A DNA stretch of 64,000 nt from assembly GCA_903872155.1 (NCBI GenBank), contig CAIQJP010000093.1:1-64000 (forward strand). The letters are read 5' to 3'. Below the pieces are notes generated by a model. It was not told where the DNA came from, searched no databases, and was given only the letters and a program-made list of their open reading frames with translations. Source of the stretch: an uncultured Actinomycetes bacterium (GTDB lineage Bacteria > Actinomycetota > Acidimicrobiia > Acidimicrobiales > Ilumatobacteraceae). Shown piece by piece: positions 34,390-41,945 of this stretch (the stretch's first letter is position 1; each line of letters opens with the position of its first letter). Made by a program: the position numbers and the translations under genes.

Positions 34390-37300
34390 CTACCACCTTC
34401 CTCCGGCGACTCCACGTCGCTCGAGTTCTTGACGGAGACGATCATCAACAATGCGATTGATCCAATCCATGAGGTCAAGGAGTTGACTAGTTGTTACTTG
34501 GTTTGAGCCTGATTCCGAATCGTCAGCTGGCGATAAAACTTGGCTCAGGATTGAGACCGGACCAGGCGCGGCCTTCACGGTTGTTGACGGACTCCGTTGA
34601 ATGATTGACGAACCGCCTGAACGAGAGATTTGCCCAGGTGATCGCTGGGCACGGATGAGTCCACTTGATGAGGTTCCGCTGACCTGGCGGTGAACGACTT
34701 GGTTGGGCAAACTCTGGCCAGATTCAATCATTCGCACGAGGGCGTCAGCAGAAATGGTGCCGTCTTCACTCGGTGCGAATTGGATGCCTGAGGCCTGCCG
34801 TTGAATTTTCAACGAACGTCGTCCCTCTCGACGAACCGATGGTGAAGGAAGTAGCGCGGCTGACTTTGATGCGACTGATCTCGATATCTCGTTATTGTTC
34901 GATGAAACCGATGGTGATGTTGATACAACCGTCGGCGTATTTGGTAGCGCGCTCAAAGCTTCGGAAGGAATTCGCATTCCGGGAGTGACGTTGGGAGATA
35001 CTGGCAAATCGTTGAGAGGACTCGATAGTCGTTGAGTGGGAACGCTGCGAGAAACCAAACGATGGAGCACACCTCGAGAAGCGATTGATCCGCCGCGCTC
35101 AACAATTTCTTGTCGTGAACGAGCGGCGTCAATACTTTGCTGTGTTGATGACCGTCTCTCAAGCGTCGCGGAGGTTGTTGTTGGCGCCTTTGCTGATGTT
35201 GATGTGGAAGTTGATGATGACGTAGAAGTTGAAGTAGGTGTCGATGAAAGTGCGGGTGACGAAGTTGAGGCGACGTTTGCAGTTGATCGTTGAGTAGTTC
35301 TCTTTGAGCTTTTCGCTCGTGTTGATGAACCGTCGGCTGGTATTTGCGAAGAATGGGCAACAACTGATCGCATGACAGTTCCGTTGGCGACTGAAGCTGT
35401 TTCGGACATTGCACGAGATGCTCTCTCGATCGAATCAGCCGAACTGCGAGTTGTTGACGACGAGCCAGTGTCAGTAGCCGCATCATCGACATTCACACTA
35501 CGCATGATCGCCCAATGCGGTTGATCGTCGATCGTCGTGATGTGTGAAGAGGTGTCGGATCGATCGATCGGAGAAGCTGCTGGACGAACGGTGTCGTCGT
35601 CTTGAGGTTCACGTGAAGGACTGCGGGAGATCATGTCACGGGAAACGGCTGTGACCGAAGGTTGAGCTTGATCAAGCGTGGCTGCAGGAGCGAAGTCCTC
35701 CCCAGTGGTTCGACTGAGTCGATCTAGGAAGTTTTGTGCGACGTTTGCACCGGCGCCGGTTAGTGGCGTCGCCACGGTCTCCCGATCTGAAGTTCTTCGA
35801 GAGCCTGTCGTGCTTGTTGAAGAGGGTGATCGATGGATTGAAGGCGATGTTGTCGTGCTCGCGGAGGCCGAGGCTCTCGGTCGTTGTGCCCGAGTCGGAG
35901 CAATCGCTTGATCAACGTCACCATGAGTTTGTCGCCGCAAAATTGCTTTTGCTAAGGATCCTGCGAATTGAATACCTCCGCTGGCTCCGGGCGTAATGCT
36001 CGACATATGAGAACGGGTTTGACGAGCAACTGACATCACGCGGGCAGTCGACGGATTGCCTTGTGAAGCGCTTCGCAATGCCTGGCTCGTGCGATTGTTC
36101 TTTTGCGATCGCAGATCATGAGTAATCGATCGGCGATTCAGGCCAAAAGACCTGTGTGACAACGGAGCGTCTAAGGCGAACTGTTGACGGACGATTGAGC
36201 CTGGCTTGCTGTCGAGAGAGTGAGCCTTTGGCTGAGGCAAACGTAATGAGCGACGGGCAACTAAATCAGATTGACGGGGAATGGAATGGTTGACAGCCGA
36301 CCACAGATTGACAAAAGAAGGCCGTTGTGTGGAAAGTGATGCGGCGCTCACCACTTGGTCGCGATTCGCGATCTTCCTGCCTTGAACCGATGCTCTTTGG
36401 CCTCGCGTTGCGCTTCGGTGGATCGCCGATTGTGAAGATTTTGCGGAGCGACGAGAAATGCTTGGTGAAGTATTTCGGGTTGATGAGCGACCGCTATTCC
36501 TGTTTGCCGACCTACTTGTATTCCGATTTGCCGAAGTGGTAATCGCTTGGCCTTCTTGACTCTTCTGGGTGATTTTTCGATCAACTTGAGTTGCAGGTTT
36601 GTGCGAAGTTGCTTGATCTGGCGAAACTGTAGGAGTTCGTTGCGTTTGAGCGGTGTCGGTTCGGTTGCGCTGTGCTCGTCGAGTGAGTGGGCGTTGTCTT
36701 TCGCTTGGTGAAGAAATCTGAGTCACTGAAGATTCGCGGTTATGACGAACTGCTGCATTCATCGATGAAGCGAGGCTGAGAATCGAGCCTGATACTGGTG
36801 ATCGACGAGCGATATCTCCGGGCGTTCCGAGTGGTGCACCAGAGGGATTGGCAAGTGCTGCAACTCGTCGGAAGAGTGAGTCTTGGGTGGACGTCATCAT
36901 GGGTGGCGGCGCAAGTGATGTTTGTTCCGAAGGTAACCCCACTACCTGTCGCCAACCAGCTGATCGCGGAATACTGACCGACCGCACGCGGCGACGAACT
37001 TGCGCTGGTGCTGTGGTGTCGACCCCGTTTCCAATAACGACCGAGTTGATGCTTGATGAAGTCGAGGCAGCGAAACGTGGAGATGCTTGATCTGCAATTG
37101 TCTGGGGCGACATTGTTGTCGACGAAAAAAGCGATGTCGTTGATGGTGTCGTTGACGGTGTCGTTGACGGTGTCGTTGTCGATGAAGTTGGAGAAGATGC
37201 GGGAATTCGAGCAATTGATGGGGTTGATTCCGCTTTTCTAGAAACGACATCAGGTGATGAATCTCGAGAGGGAAACGAGGTCCAGTTCGGGCCAACGGGT

Positions 37301-38325
37301 GGTGAGATTCGTGAATTGGACACTTGTCGCGAGGCGGTAGTCGGTTGTGTCGTGGTCGAAATTAACCTCGGCGTTGTCGGTGTTAACGACGAAGATGATG
37401 TTGTTTGTGATGCGGTACGTCTGGAGACCCGTGGCCTCGTTCGCGTCAATGCGCTTGCTTGAGGTGTTGTCGAAGCGGATGATGTCATGTTCAAACGACG
37501 AGGAGGCTCATACATCATTGAGAGTGGAATTGGATGACCGGGTATGACGGCGGGTTGGCGAGTTGAGATGGCGCGACGATGAATAGAAGAACGATCGATC
37601 GATTGGCGCGAACTCACGCGTGGTAGCGACAAACGATGAATCGCCGAAGTTGCGTCTGTGGTATCTGGTTCGATGCGAGGGTTCTGAAAACTTGGCGATG
37701 ATGAGAGCAAAGAACGCGCCACCAAGACGGATTCATATCTAGGCGCGAGTGGCGTTGGACCATCTCGGTCGGTTCGACTTCCGTTCCTCGTCGGACTGTT
37801 GGTTGAACGGGTGCGGGAAGGACGAGCAGTTGGTCGTTGCGGTTGAGTCGTCACACGAACCAGAGGTGCTGACATTGGACCAATATGGGCTTCGTTTCGG
37901 CTGGGTTGACGGCGAATCGGATGCAAACGTCGGGCGATCGAAGATGGTCCGGTCTGGATCCCCGAACGGCTTCGCCCACGTGCATGGGCAGCCATAGGAA
38001 GACCTCGAGGTTGAACCTGACGTACGACGCGATTTTTCATTCGTGATTGTCGTAACGCAATGATGTCGCGATCTCGGTAGGGGTCGAGATCGTCGGCGCG
38101 AGTCGGTAGGGCCGGCAACAGCCACATGGGGAACCGAACCGAAGAATCGCTGGAGATTGATCGTCGAATCGAAGTCGAGCGACCAAATGAATTAGCCATG
38201 ACCTGTGAATTGGTCGCGATTCGACCGATCGTCGCCTTGCGTTGACGGGCGACAGGTGTCGGTCGCACAATGCGCCGAAGCGGTTTGGCGGGAGATTCCT
38301 GTTGGAAAACGTTACTCATCGTCAC
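34390..38325 (-). CDS. Very long disordered Arg/Ser/Thr-rich eCIS protein (1311 residues)
   Basis: I recognise no enzymatic or structural domain. Almost the whole chain is Ser, Thr, Arg, Pro, Ala and Gln-rich and predicted disordered, strongly basic and without Cys in the parts I read. Short motifs of a hydrophobic residue, any residue, Arg and Ser/Arg/Gln recur throughout (IHRSPSS, IQRSPST, IQRQASG, AILRRQ, TVMRSVV, IMRSVN). Only the last 35 residues look folded (LLDLMDWINRIVDDRLRQEL, a helix). Tandem TPST units occur near residue 390. The start is GTG 38325 overlapping the tube-2 stop, or ATG 38319. Its place between tube 2 and the LysM adaptor argues for a particle component: tape-measure substitute, lumen cargo or linker. 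DUF4157-type eCIS proteins share such VQR-like motifs, but no HExxH-like site is seen here. Confidence 0.75.
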   Translation of the reverse strand: MTMSNVFQQESPAKPLRRIVRPTPVARQRKATIGRIATNSQVMANSFGRSTSIRRSISSDSSVRFPMWLLPALPTRADDLDPYRDRDIIALRQSRMKNRVVRQVQPRGLPMAAHARGRSRSGIQTGPSSIARRLHPIRRQPSRNEAHIGPMSAPLVRVTTQPQRPTARPSRTRSTNSPTRNGSRTDRDGPTPLAPRYESVLVARSLLSSSPSFQNPRIEPDTTDATSAIHRLSLPRVSSRQSIDRSSIHRRAISTRQPAVIPGHPIPLSMMYEPPRRLNMTSSASTTPQASALTRTRPRVSRRTASQTTSSSSLTPTTPRLISTTTQPTTASRQVSNSRISPPVGPNWTSFPSRDSSPDVVSRKAESTPSIARIPASSPTSSTTTPSTTPSTTPSTTSLFSSTTMSPQTIADQASPRFAASTSSSINSVVIGNGVDTTAPAQVRRRVRSVSIPRSAGWRQVVGLPSEQTSLAPPPMMTSTQDSLFRRVAALANPSGAPLGTPGDIARRSPVSGSILSLASSMNAAVRHNRESSVTQISSPSERQRPLTRRAQRNRTDTAQTQRTPTVSPDQATSHKPATQVDRKITQKSQEGQAITTSANRNTSRSANRNSGRSSTRNTSPSISRRSAKSSQSAIHRSATRGQRASVQGRKIANRDQVVSAASLSTQRPSFVNLWSAVNHSIPRQSDLVARRSLRLPQPKAHSLDSKPGSIVRQQFALDAPLSHRSFGLNRRSITHDLRSQKNNRTSQALRSASQGNPSTARVMSVARQTRSHMSSITPGASGGIQFAGSLAKAILRRQTHGDVDQAIAPTRAQRPRASASASTTTSPSIHRSPSSTSTTGSRRTSDRETVATPLTGAGANVAQNFLDRLSRTTGEDFAPAATLDQAQPSVTAVSRDMISRSPSREPQDDDTVRPAASPIDRSDTSSHITTIDDQPHWAIMRSVNVDDAATDTGSSSTTRSSADSIERASRAMSETASVANGTVMRSVVAHSSQIPADGSSTRAKSSKRTTQRSTANVASTSSPALSSTPTSTSTSSSTSTSTSAKAPTTTSATLERRSSTQQSIDAARSRQEIVERGGSIASRGVLHRLVSRSVPTQRLSSPLNDLPVSPNVTPGMRIPSEALSALPNTPTVVSTSPSVSSNNNEISRSVASKSAALLPSPSVRREGRRSLKIQRQASGIQFAPSEDGTISADALVRMIESGQSLPNQVVHRQVSGTSSSGLIRAQRSPGQISRSGGSSIIQRSPSTTVKAAPGPVSILSQVLSPADDSESGSNQVTTSQLLDLMDWINRIVDDRLRQELERRGVAGGRW
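37139..37174. repeat. Three 12-base tandem units encoding TPST
   Basis: Three consecutive 12-base units (the first differs by one base) lie inside the 1311-residue gene and encode TPSTTPSTTPST on the minus strand. This is a likely site of length variation between strains. Confidence 0.8.
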
Positions 38326-38882
38326 TTCTTCTTCTTAGGAGCAGCGACTTTTTTCTTAGCCTTAATGGACGGCTTCTTGCTCGATCCAGCCGGAACACCC
38401 ATATTTGATGAAACCAAACCATGATGGGCGAGGGTGATTTCTTCGACGAGAAATTCATCGGTTTCAATGGAGAGGTCTGGACCCTTCCAAGAAACGGGAA
38501 TCGCATCGGTCAATATCCAGGTGCGTAACCTTTTTCCTTTGGCGCTCATCAATGTGATCGCGACGTTTTGGCGAGCCAACGTTGCTTTTCCTCGTTTTGA
38601 ACCCAACTCAAAGCGACTTCCACTGGCTTCGTTGAACCAGTTATACAGACCATTGTCATACGTCATTCCACGTCTCAATGTCACATCGTCGAACGTGAAG
38701 CGCCCGGGGAGCTTGTGCACAAAGCCGTTTTCTCCGCCTTCGGTCACTTCAAAAATCTCGACTTTTCCGCCGAGGCCTTTGACTTCTCGAAAAGAGCCAA
38801 GAAGTTTGCCGTCAACTTCAACGATGAATGTCGCTGAAGTGGGTCCTTCGTTATAAAAGGAGTTAAAGGGTGAAATACCCAT
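38322..38882 (-). CDS. Tail tube protein, gp19 family, with Lys-rich tail
   Basis: A 186-residue tube protein of the T4 gp19 family (Afp5-like second tube). Family features are FIVEVDGKLLGSFREVKGLG, KLPGRFTFDDVTLRRGMTYD and VSWKGPDLSIETDEFLVEEI followed by TLAHHGL. Compared with the tube protein at 39600-40034 it has about 40 extra residues, including a basic tail ending in a run of Lys (KPSIKAKKKVAAPKKKK). It probably forms the first tube ring that sits on the LysM adaptor. The basic tail could contact the lumen, cargo or baseplate; that is inference. It lies two bases after the DUF6760-like stop. Confidence 0.92.
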   Translation of the reverse strand: MGISPFNSFYNEGPTSATFIVEVDGKLLGSFREVKGLGGKVEIFEVTEGGENGFVHKLPGRFTFDDVTLRRGMTYDNGLYNWFNEASGSRFELGSKRGKATLARQNVAITLMSAKGKRLRTWILTDAIPVSWKGPDLSIETDEFLVEEITLAHHGLVSSNMGVPAGSSKKPSIKAKKKVAAPKKKK

Positions 38883-38884
38883 GA

Positions 38885-39061
38885 TTAAGCCATGATCTTT
38901 TTGGCTTCATCGAGCGCTCGACGATTGAGCGCAGCGACTTTTTCTACAAGTCGCACTCGATCGGAATGCTCTAAATCTAAGAGACGATCAAGATCCCAAT
39001 GGATGTGGTACGCGAGATAAATCACTTCGTCCCACAACGCGTCTTCGGGATAAATCTCCAT
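38885..39061 (-). CDS. 58-residue DUF6760-like tail protein
   Basis: A short gene of 58 residues beginning MEIYPEDALWDEVIYLAYHI. Its ATG overlaps the TGA of the preceding gene by one base (TGATG). The helical sequence with WDEVIYLAYHIHWDLDRLLD followed by LEHSDRVRLVEKVAALNRR matches the small DUF6760-type protein commonly encoded between the assembly chaperone and the second tube in eCIS and phage-tail-like clusters. Function is unproven; a tube assembly helper is plausible. Its conserved position and unbroken coupling to both neighbours make it a real gene despite its size. Confidence 0.85.
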   Translation of the reverse strand: MEIYPEDALWDEVIYLAYHIHWDLDRLLDLEHSDRVRLVEKVAALNRRALDEAKKIMA

Positions 39062-39600
39062 CAGGAGTCCTGATTGACCTCCTCGATAACAGCCCCTCCA
39101 CGACGACGGCCAGTGATGATGATTTCTTCATCGTCATCATCATCTTCATAGTCGTCATCGGTGCTGTCGTCGAGATCATCGTCATCTTCGTACTCGTCGT
39201 CATCTTCGTCAGTATCGTCGTCATCGGCTGACTGAGCGCGAGACCGAGCAGCGGTGGCTTTTTCGGCTTCATTTGCTTCCTTGAGGAAGGCTCGAACATC
39301 TGACGTGCTGCCGAAGTTCACGACGCCGTAGAGATCTTGCAAAAACGCAAGATCGGCGGCGAAGAGATTTTCGATCTCTCGAGGGGTCACTGCTGACAAA
39401 CTGCCAAGTTCAGTGACCACCCTCGAGAGAACGATAATAGTTAAATACGGATCATCTGCACCCTGCACCCGTGGATCGCGAAGCGGTTCGATCTCGTCAC
39501 GCGCCGTAGCAAGGCGCATAACGCCCCGGCGATGAACGGTCCCGTCCGACCCGAGATAACCGCGGGGGAGAGTAAAGGAAAATTCCGTAGTAAGAGACAT
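39061..39600 (-). CDS. gp41-like tail assembly chaperone with acidic tail
   Basis: A 179-residue protein. The first 100 residues match the Mu gp41-like tail assembly family: EFSFTLPRGYLGSDGTVHRR, VMRLATARDEIEPL, DPYLTIIVLSRVVTELGSL and VTPREIENLFAADLAFLQD. From about residue 124 a tract of almost only Asp and Glu runs for some 40 residues, followed by a basic GRRRGG patch. The acidic tail is not a standard part of the family. It might keep basic partners (the Arg-rich 1311-residue protein, or the Lys-tailed tube) soluble before assembly. It overlaps both neighbours by single-base TGATG junctions. Confidence 0.82.
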   Translation of the reverse strand: MSLTTEFSFTLPRGYLGSDGTVHRRGVMRLATARDEIEPLRDPRVQGADDPYLTIIVLSRVVTELGSLSAVTPREIENLFAADLAFLQDLYGVVNFGSTSDVRAFLKEANEAEKATAARSRAQSADDDDTDEDDDEYEDDDDLDDSTDDDYEDDDDDEEIIITGRRRGGAVIEEVNQDS

Positions 39601-40034
39601 CAGGCCTTGAAGAGTCCTTCGTGGCTGATCGTCAATTCTTCAATCATGACGTCATCAGTGCCGGCGTCCAAGTCTGAAGCACTCCACTTCGAGGGCCAAC
39701 CGGCTTCGAAGTTCCAGCGACCAACTTCAGTTCCAGCATTGTCATAAATGACGATGGAACCGTTGGTGCGCTCGACGGCGCCTTCGAGGACTTTGGTGTG
39801 CCAGTCAATGATGGCGCTGTCAGCTGACAAACCACGCTTCAGCACGATGTCGTCGTACTTGGTGCGGCCTGGACGCTTACGGATGATGATCTTGCCAGCC
39901 ACGGTGTCTTGGTATTCGACCACTTCGGTCGAGTAGCTCAAGCCCGAGCAGCCTGTGAATCGAGCCATCTCAACACCCTCAAGTTCGAGGGCGAATTGAG
40001 ACCCGAGAAATTCGAGGTCATGTTCATTTGCCAT
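39600..40034 (-). CDS. Major tail tube protein, gp19 family
   Basis: A 144-residue gp19-type tube protein (Afp1-like). Features include FLGSQFALELEGVEMARFTG followed by CSGLSYSTEVVEYQD, KRPGRTKYDDIVLKRGLSAD and WSASDLDAGTDDVMIEELTI, ending ISHEGLFKA. It should stack as hexameric rings inside the sheath. It starts 32 bases after the sheath stop, where GAACC and AAGG sequences leave room for its own ribosome site, as expected for a highly expressed subunit. Its TGA overlaps the ATG of the assembly chaperone. Confidence 0.95.
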   Translation of the reverse strand: MANEHDLEFLGSQFALELEGVEMARFTGCSGLSYSTEVVEYQDTVAGKIIIRKRPGRTKYDDIVLKRGLSADSAIIDWHTKVLEGAVERTNGSIVIYDNAGTEVGRWNFEAGWPSKWSASDLDAGTDDVMIEELTISHEGLFKA

Positions 40035-40066
40035 TGTTCAGGTTCCTTTCGTAGAAGCTGTGTAGA

Positions 40067-41623
40067 TCAGGCTGCTTGACGCAGTTGGCTGATGCGGAAG
40101 ATAACGAATTCAGCAGGCTTGACCGGCGAAATGCCGACTTCAACTACTACCTTGCCTTGGTCGATCGAGTCAGGTGGGTTGGTTTCCGAGTCGCACTTGA
40201 CGAAGAACGCCTGATCGGCGGTAACACCGAACAAAGCGCCATCGCGCCACAATCCGCGAAGGAATGCTGAAATGGTGCGCTTCAAACCTTCCCACAACTT
40301 CTGATCGTTCGGTTCGAAAACTGCGAACTGGGTGCCTTCCATGATTGCGGTTTCGATCATGTTGAACAAACGACGCACGTTGATGTAGGTCCAATCGGTG
40401 TTGGATGACAAGGTGCGAGCACCCCACACGCGGATTCCGCGAGTTCCGAACGGACGAATGCAGTTGATGCCGATCGGGTTGAGCAATGACTGCTCACCCT
40501 TGGTGATGTCGATTTCAGTTGACAAAACGCCACGAACAACTTCGTTGGCCGGAGCCTTCCAAACACCACGGGTGTCATCAACGCGACTCCAGATACCGGC
40601 CACGTGACCAGACGGCGGAACCAAAATGGTTGCGTCAGCGGGGCTGGTGCTCACGGGGTTGTCAACGCGAATCCATGGGTAGTAGAACGCCGCGAAAGCT
40701 GAGTCGTACATGGCGACATCTGAACGCCATTCTTTGACCTGCTGGGGCGACATGGCCGGAGGCGCATCCAAGATGGCCATGCGGTTGGCCTGGCCTTCGC
40801 AATGTGAAATGAGCGCAGTTTGTACTGCTTTCCACATGCCGAGGTCGACAGATCCGTCAGCCTTGGTCGCAGCCGTGATGAGGTCGGGGACCATCACCAT
40901 GGTGACTTCGTCGGCAATGACCAAGCCGTTGATGCCAGTGCGGTCTGATTCGCTGCCAGCAAAGTGCTTGGGCTTGACTTCAACCGGTACGGCCGGAGCA
41001 GGAGTTACTGCGAACAAGCCGGGGCGAAGGCCGGCAATGGTGATGTCCGCAAGGGTCTTGAGATCAACTTTGGTCTCGACCTTGACGCGCTTCGATGCTT
41101 TATTCACCGTGGCGGCGATATCGGACAACGAGACATTGTCGTAACGCTCGGTCTCGATGCCACCTTCGGTGACGACGAAGTTGAAGTTAGGAGCCTTGCC
41201 GTCTTCAGCCGGGTCTCCATTTTCGATAGCGATTGCCATTCCGTCGGACGGTCCAATGCTGGTGACTTCAAGTGGCAAACCAAGCGCACGGTCAACCGCG
41301 GGAAGCGCACGCTGACCAGGCTGATCGGACGGTGCTTGGTGAGCAACACGCACGATGTAGGCCATGCCGCCACCGTTATTGAAGAATCCGTAGACCGAGT
41401 GGGGGAGCATCGCTCCGGCCAAAAAGCCGCCGTAAGCAGCTTCGTACTGGGTCCAGCTGGTCACTAAACGGGGCTTCAAGCCCTGCGGGTCGGTGGGGTC
41501 GTCCTTAGGAAAGTCGGCAGTGAAGCCAACAAAGGCTGCGACTGCGGTCAATCCGGCCGACAAGGTCGCTGAACCTGAGGGCACCTCTTCGACATACACA
41601 CCTGGGGTTAGATAAGAAGGCAC
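40067..41623 (-). CDS. Contractile tail sheath protein
   Basis: This 518-residue sheath protein is the first gene of the eCIS operon. The N-terminus PSYLTPGVYVEEVPSGSATL followed by SAGLTAVAAFVGF is the canonical sheath opening. The C-terminal core carries NPIGINCIRPFGTRGIRVWG, TDWTYINVRRLFNMIETAI, LWEGLKRTISAFLRGLWRDG and a last beta-strand PAEFVIFRISQL used in inter-subunit weaving. Only one sheath gene is present, whereas Afp-type systems have three. The start is GTG 41623 with AAAGGA five bases upstream. It is divergent from phoH, with 322 bases of regulatory space. Confidence 0.96.
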   Translation of the reverse strand: MPSYLTPGVYVEEVPSGSATLSAGLTAVAAFVGFTADFPKDDPTDPQGLKPRLVTSWTQYEAAYGGFLAGAMLPHSVYGFFNNGGGMAYIVRVAHQAPSDQPGQRALPAVDRALGLPLEVTSIGPSDGMAIAIENGDPAEDGKAPNFNFVVTEGGIETERYDNVSLSDIAATVNKASKRVKVETKVDLKTLADITIAGLRPGLFAVTPAPAVPVEVKPKHFAGSESDRTGINGLVIADEVTMVMVPDLITAATKADGSVDLGMWKAVQTALISHCEGQANRMAILDAPPAMSPQQVKEWRSDVAMYDSAFAAFYYPWIRVDNPVSTSPADATILVPPSGHVAGIWSRVDDTRGVWKAPANEVVRGVLSTEIDITKGEQSLLNPIGINCIRPFGTRGIRVWGARTLSSNTDWTYINVRRLFNMIETAIMEGTQFAVFEPNDQKLWEGLKRTISAFLRGLWRDGALFGVTADQAFFVKCDSETNPPDSIDQGKVVVEVGISPVKPAEFVIFRISQLRQAA

Positions 41624-41945
41624 GTTGATCCTTTCGTGATCAGGTCTCTGAATGATTTGTGATCTCGGGAGTTGCCAGTGCCGCCACAGCCCGAATGAAA
41701 ATGTCTACTTTTGTCGACAAGCCGACAATAGATGACTTAAGTCCTTCAAACCTAATTGGATAGCGGTGCTAAATGGATAGCCCCCTGCGTTTGATAGGTG
41801 AGGCCAATTCTCAGAGTTCAATCTGAAAACTGTCTACTTTTCTCCCGCAAGGGCGACACTAAACCCATCTCGATAGCAAGCGCAAGCAAAATTTTAACTT
41901 TCGCATCGACCGACGCATTCAGAGTACGGTGAAGACTGATTTTGC
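41624..41945. promoter_or_regulatory. Divergent regulatory region between eCIS sheath and phoH
   Basis: This is the only stretch over 300 bases without a gene. It contains an 11-base direct repeat TGTCTACTTTT at 41702-41712 and 41831-41841, each preceded by GAAAA or GAAAAC; a 10-base palindrome TTGTCGACAA at 41711-41720 that overlaps the first repeat; and TGGATAGC twice (41757-41764 and 41774-41781). I see no convincing -35/-10 pair by eye. The repeats are the best candidates for regulator sites controlling the injection-system operon. Confidence 0.5.

Noticed and set aside
38885-39600. Programmed -1 frameshift joining the assembly chaperone and the DUF6760-like gene, as in phage G/GT
   Set aside because: The -1 frame is open for only about 65 bases before the second ATG and I find no slippery heptamer there. 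A TGATG reinitiation junction explains the overlap.
13629-41623. Prophage or defective prophage
   Set aside because: No capsid, portal, terminase, integrase, lysis gene or attachment repeats are visible, while the eCIS-specific DUF4255, LysM adaptor and TIGR02243 proteins are present.
28570-41623. Type VI secretion system
   Set aside because: There are no TssJ/L/M membrane-complex genes, no ClpV and no TssB/C split sheath. The single large sheath and LysM adaptor fit eCIS.
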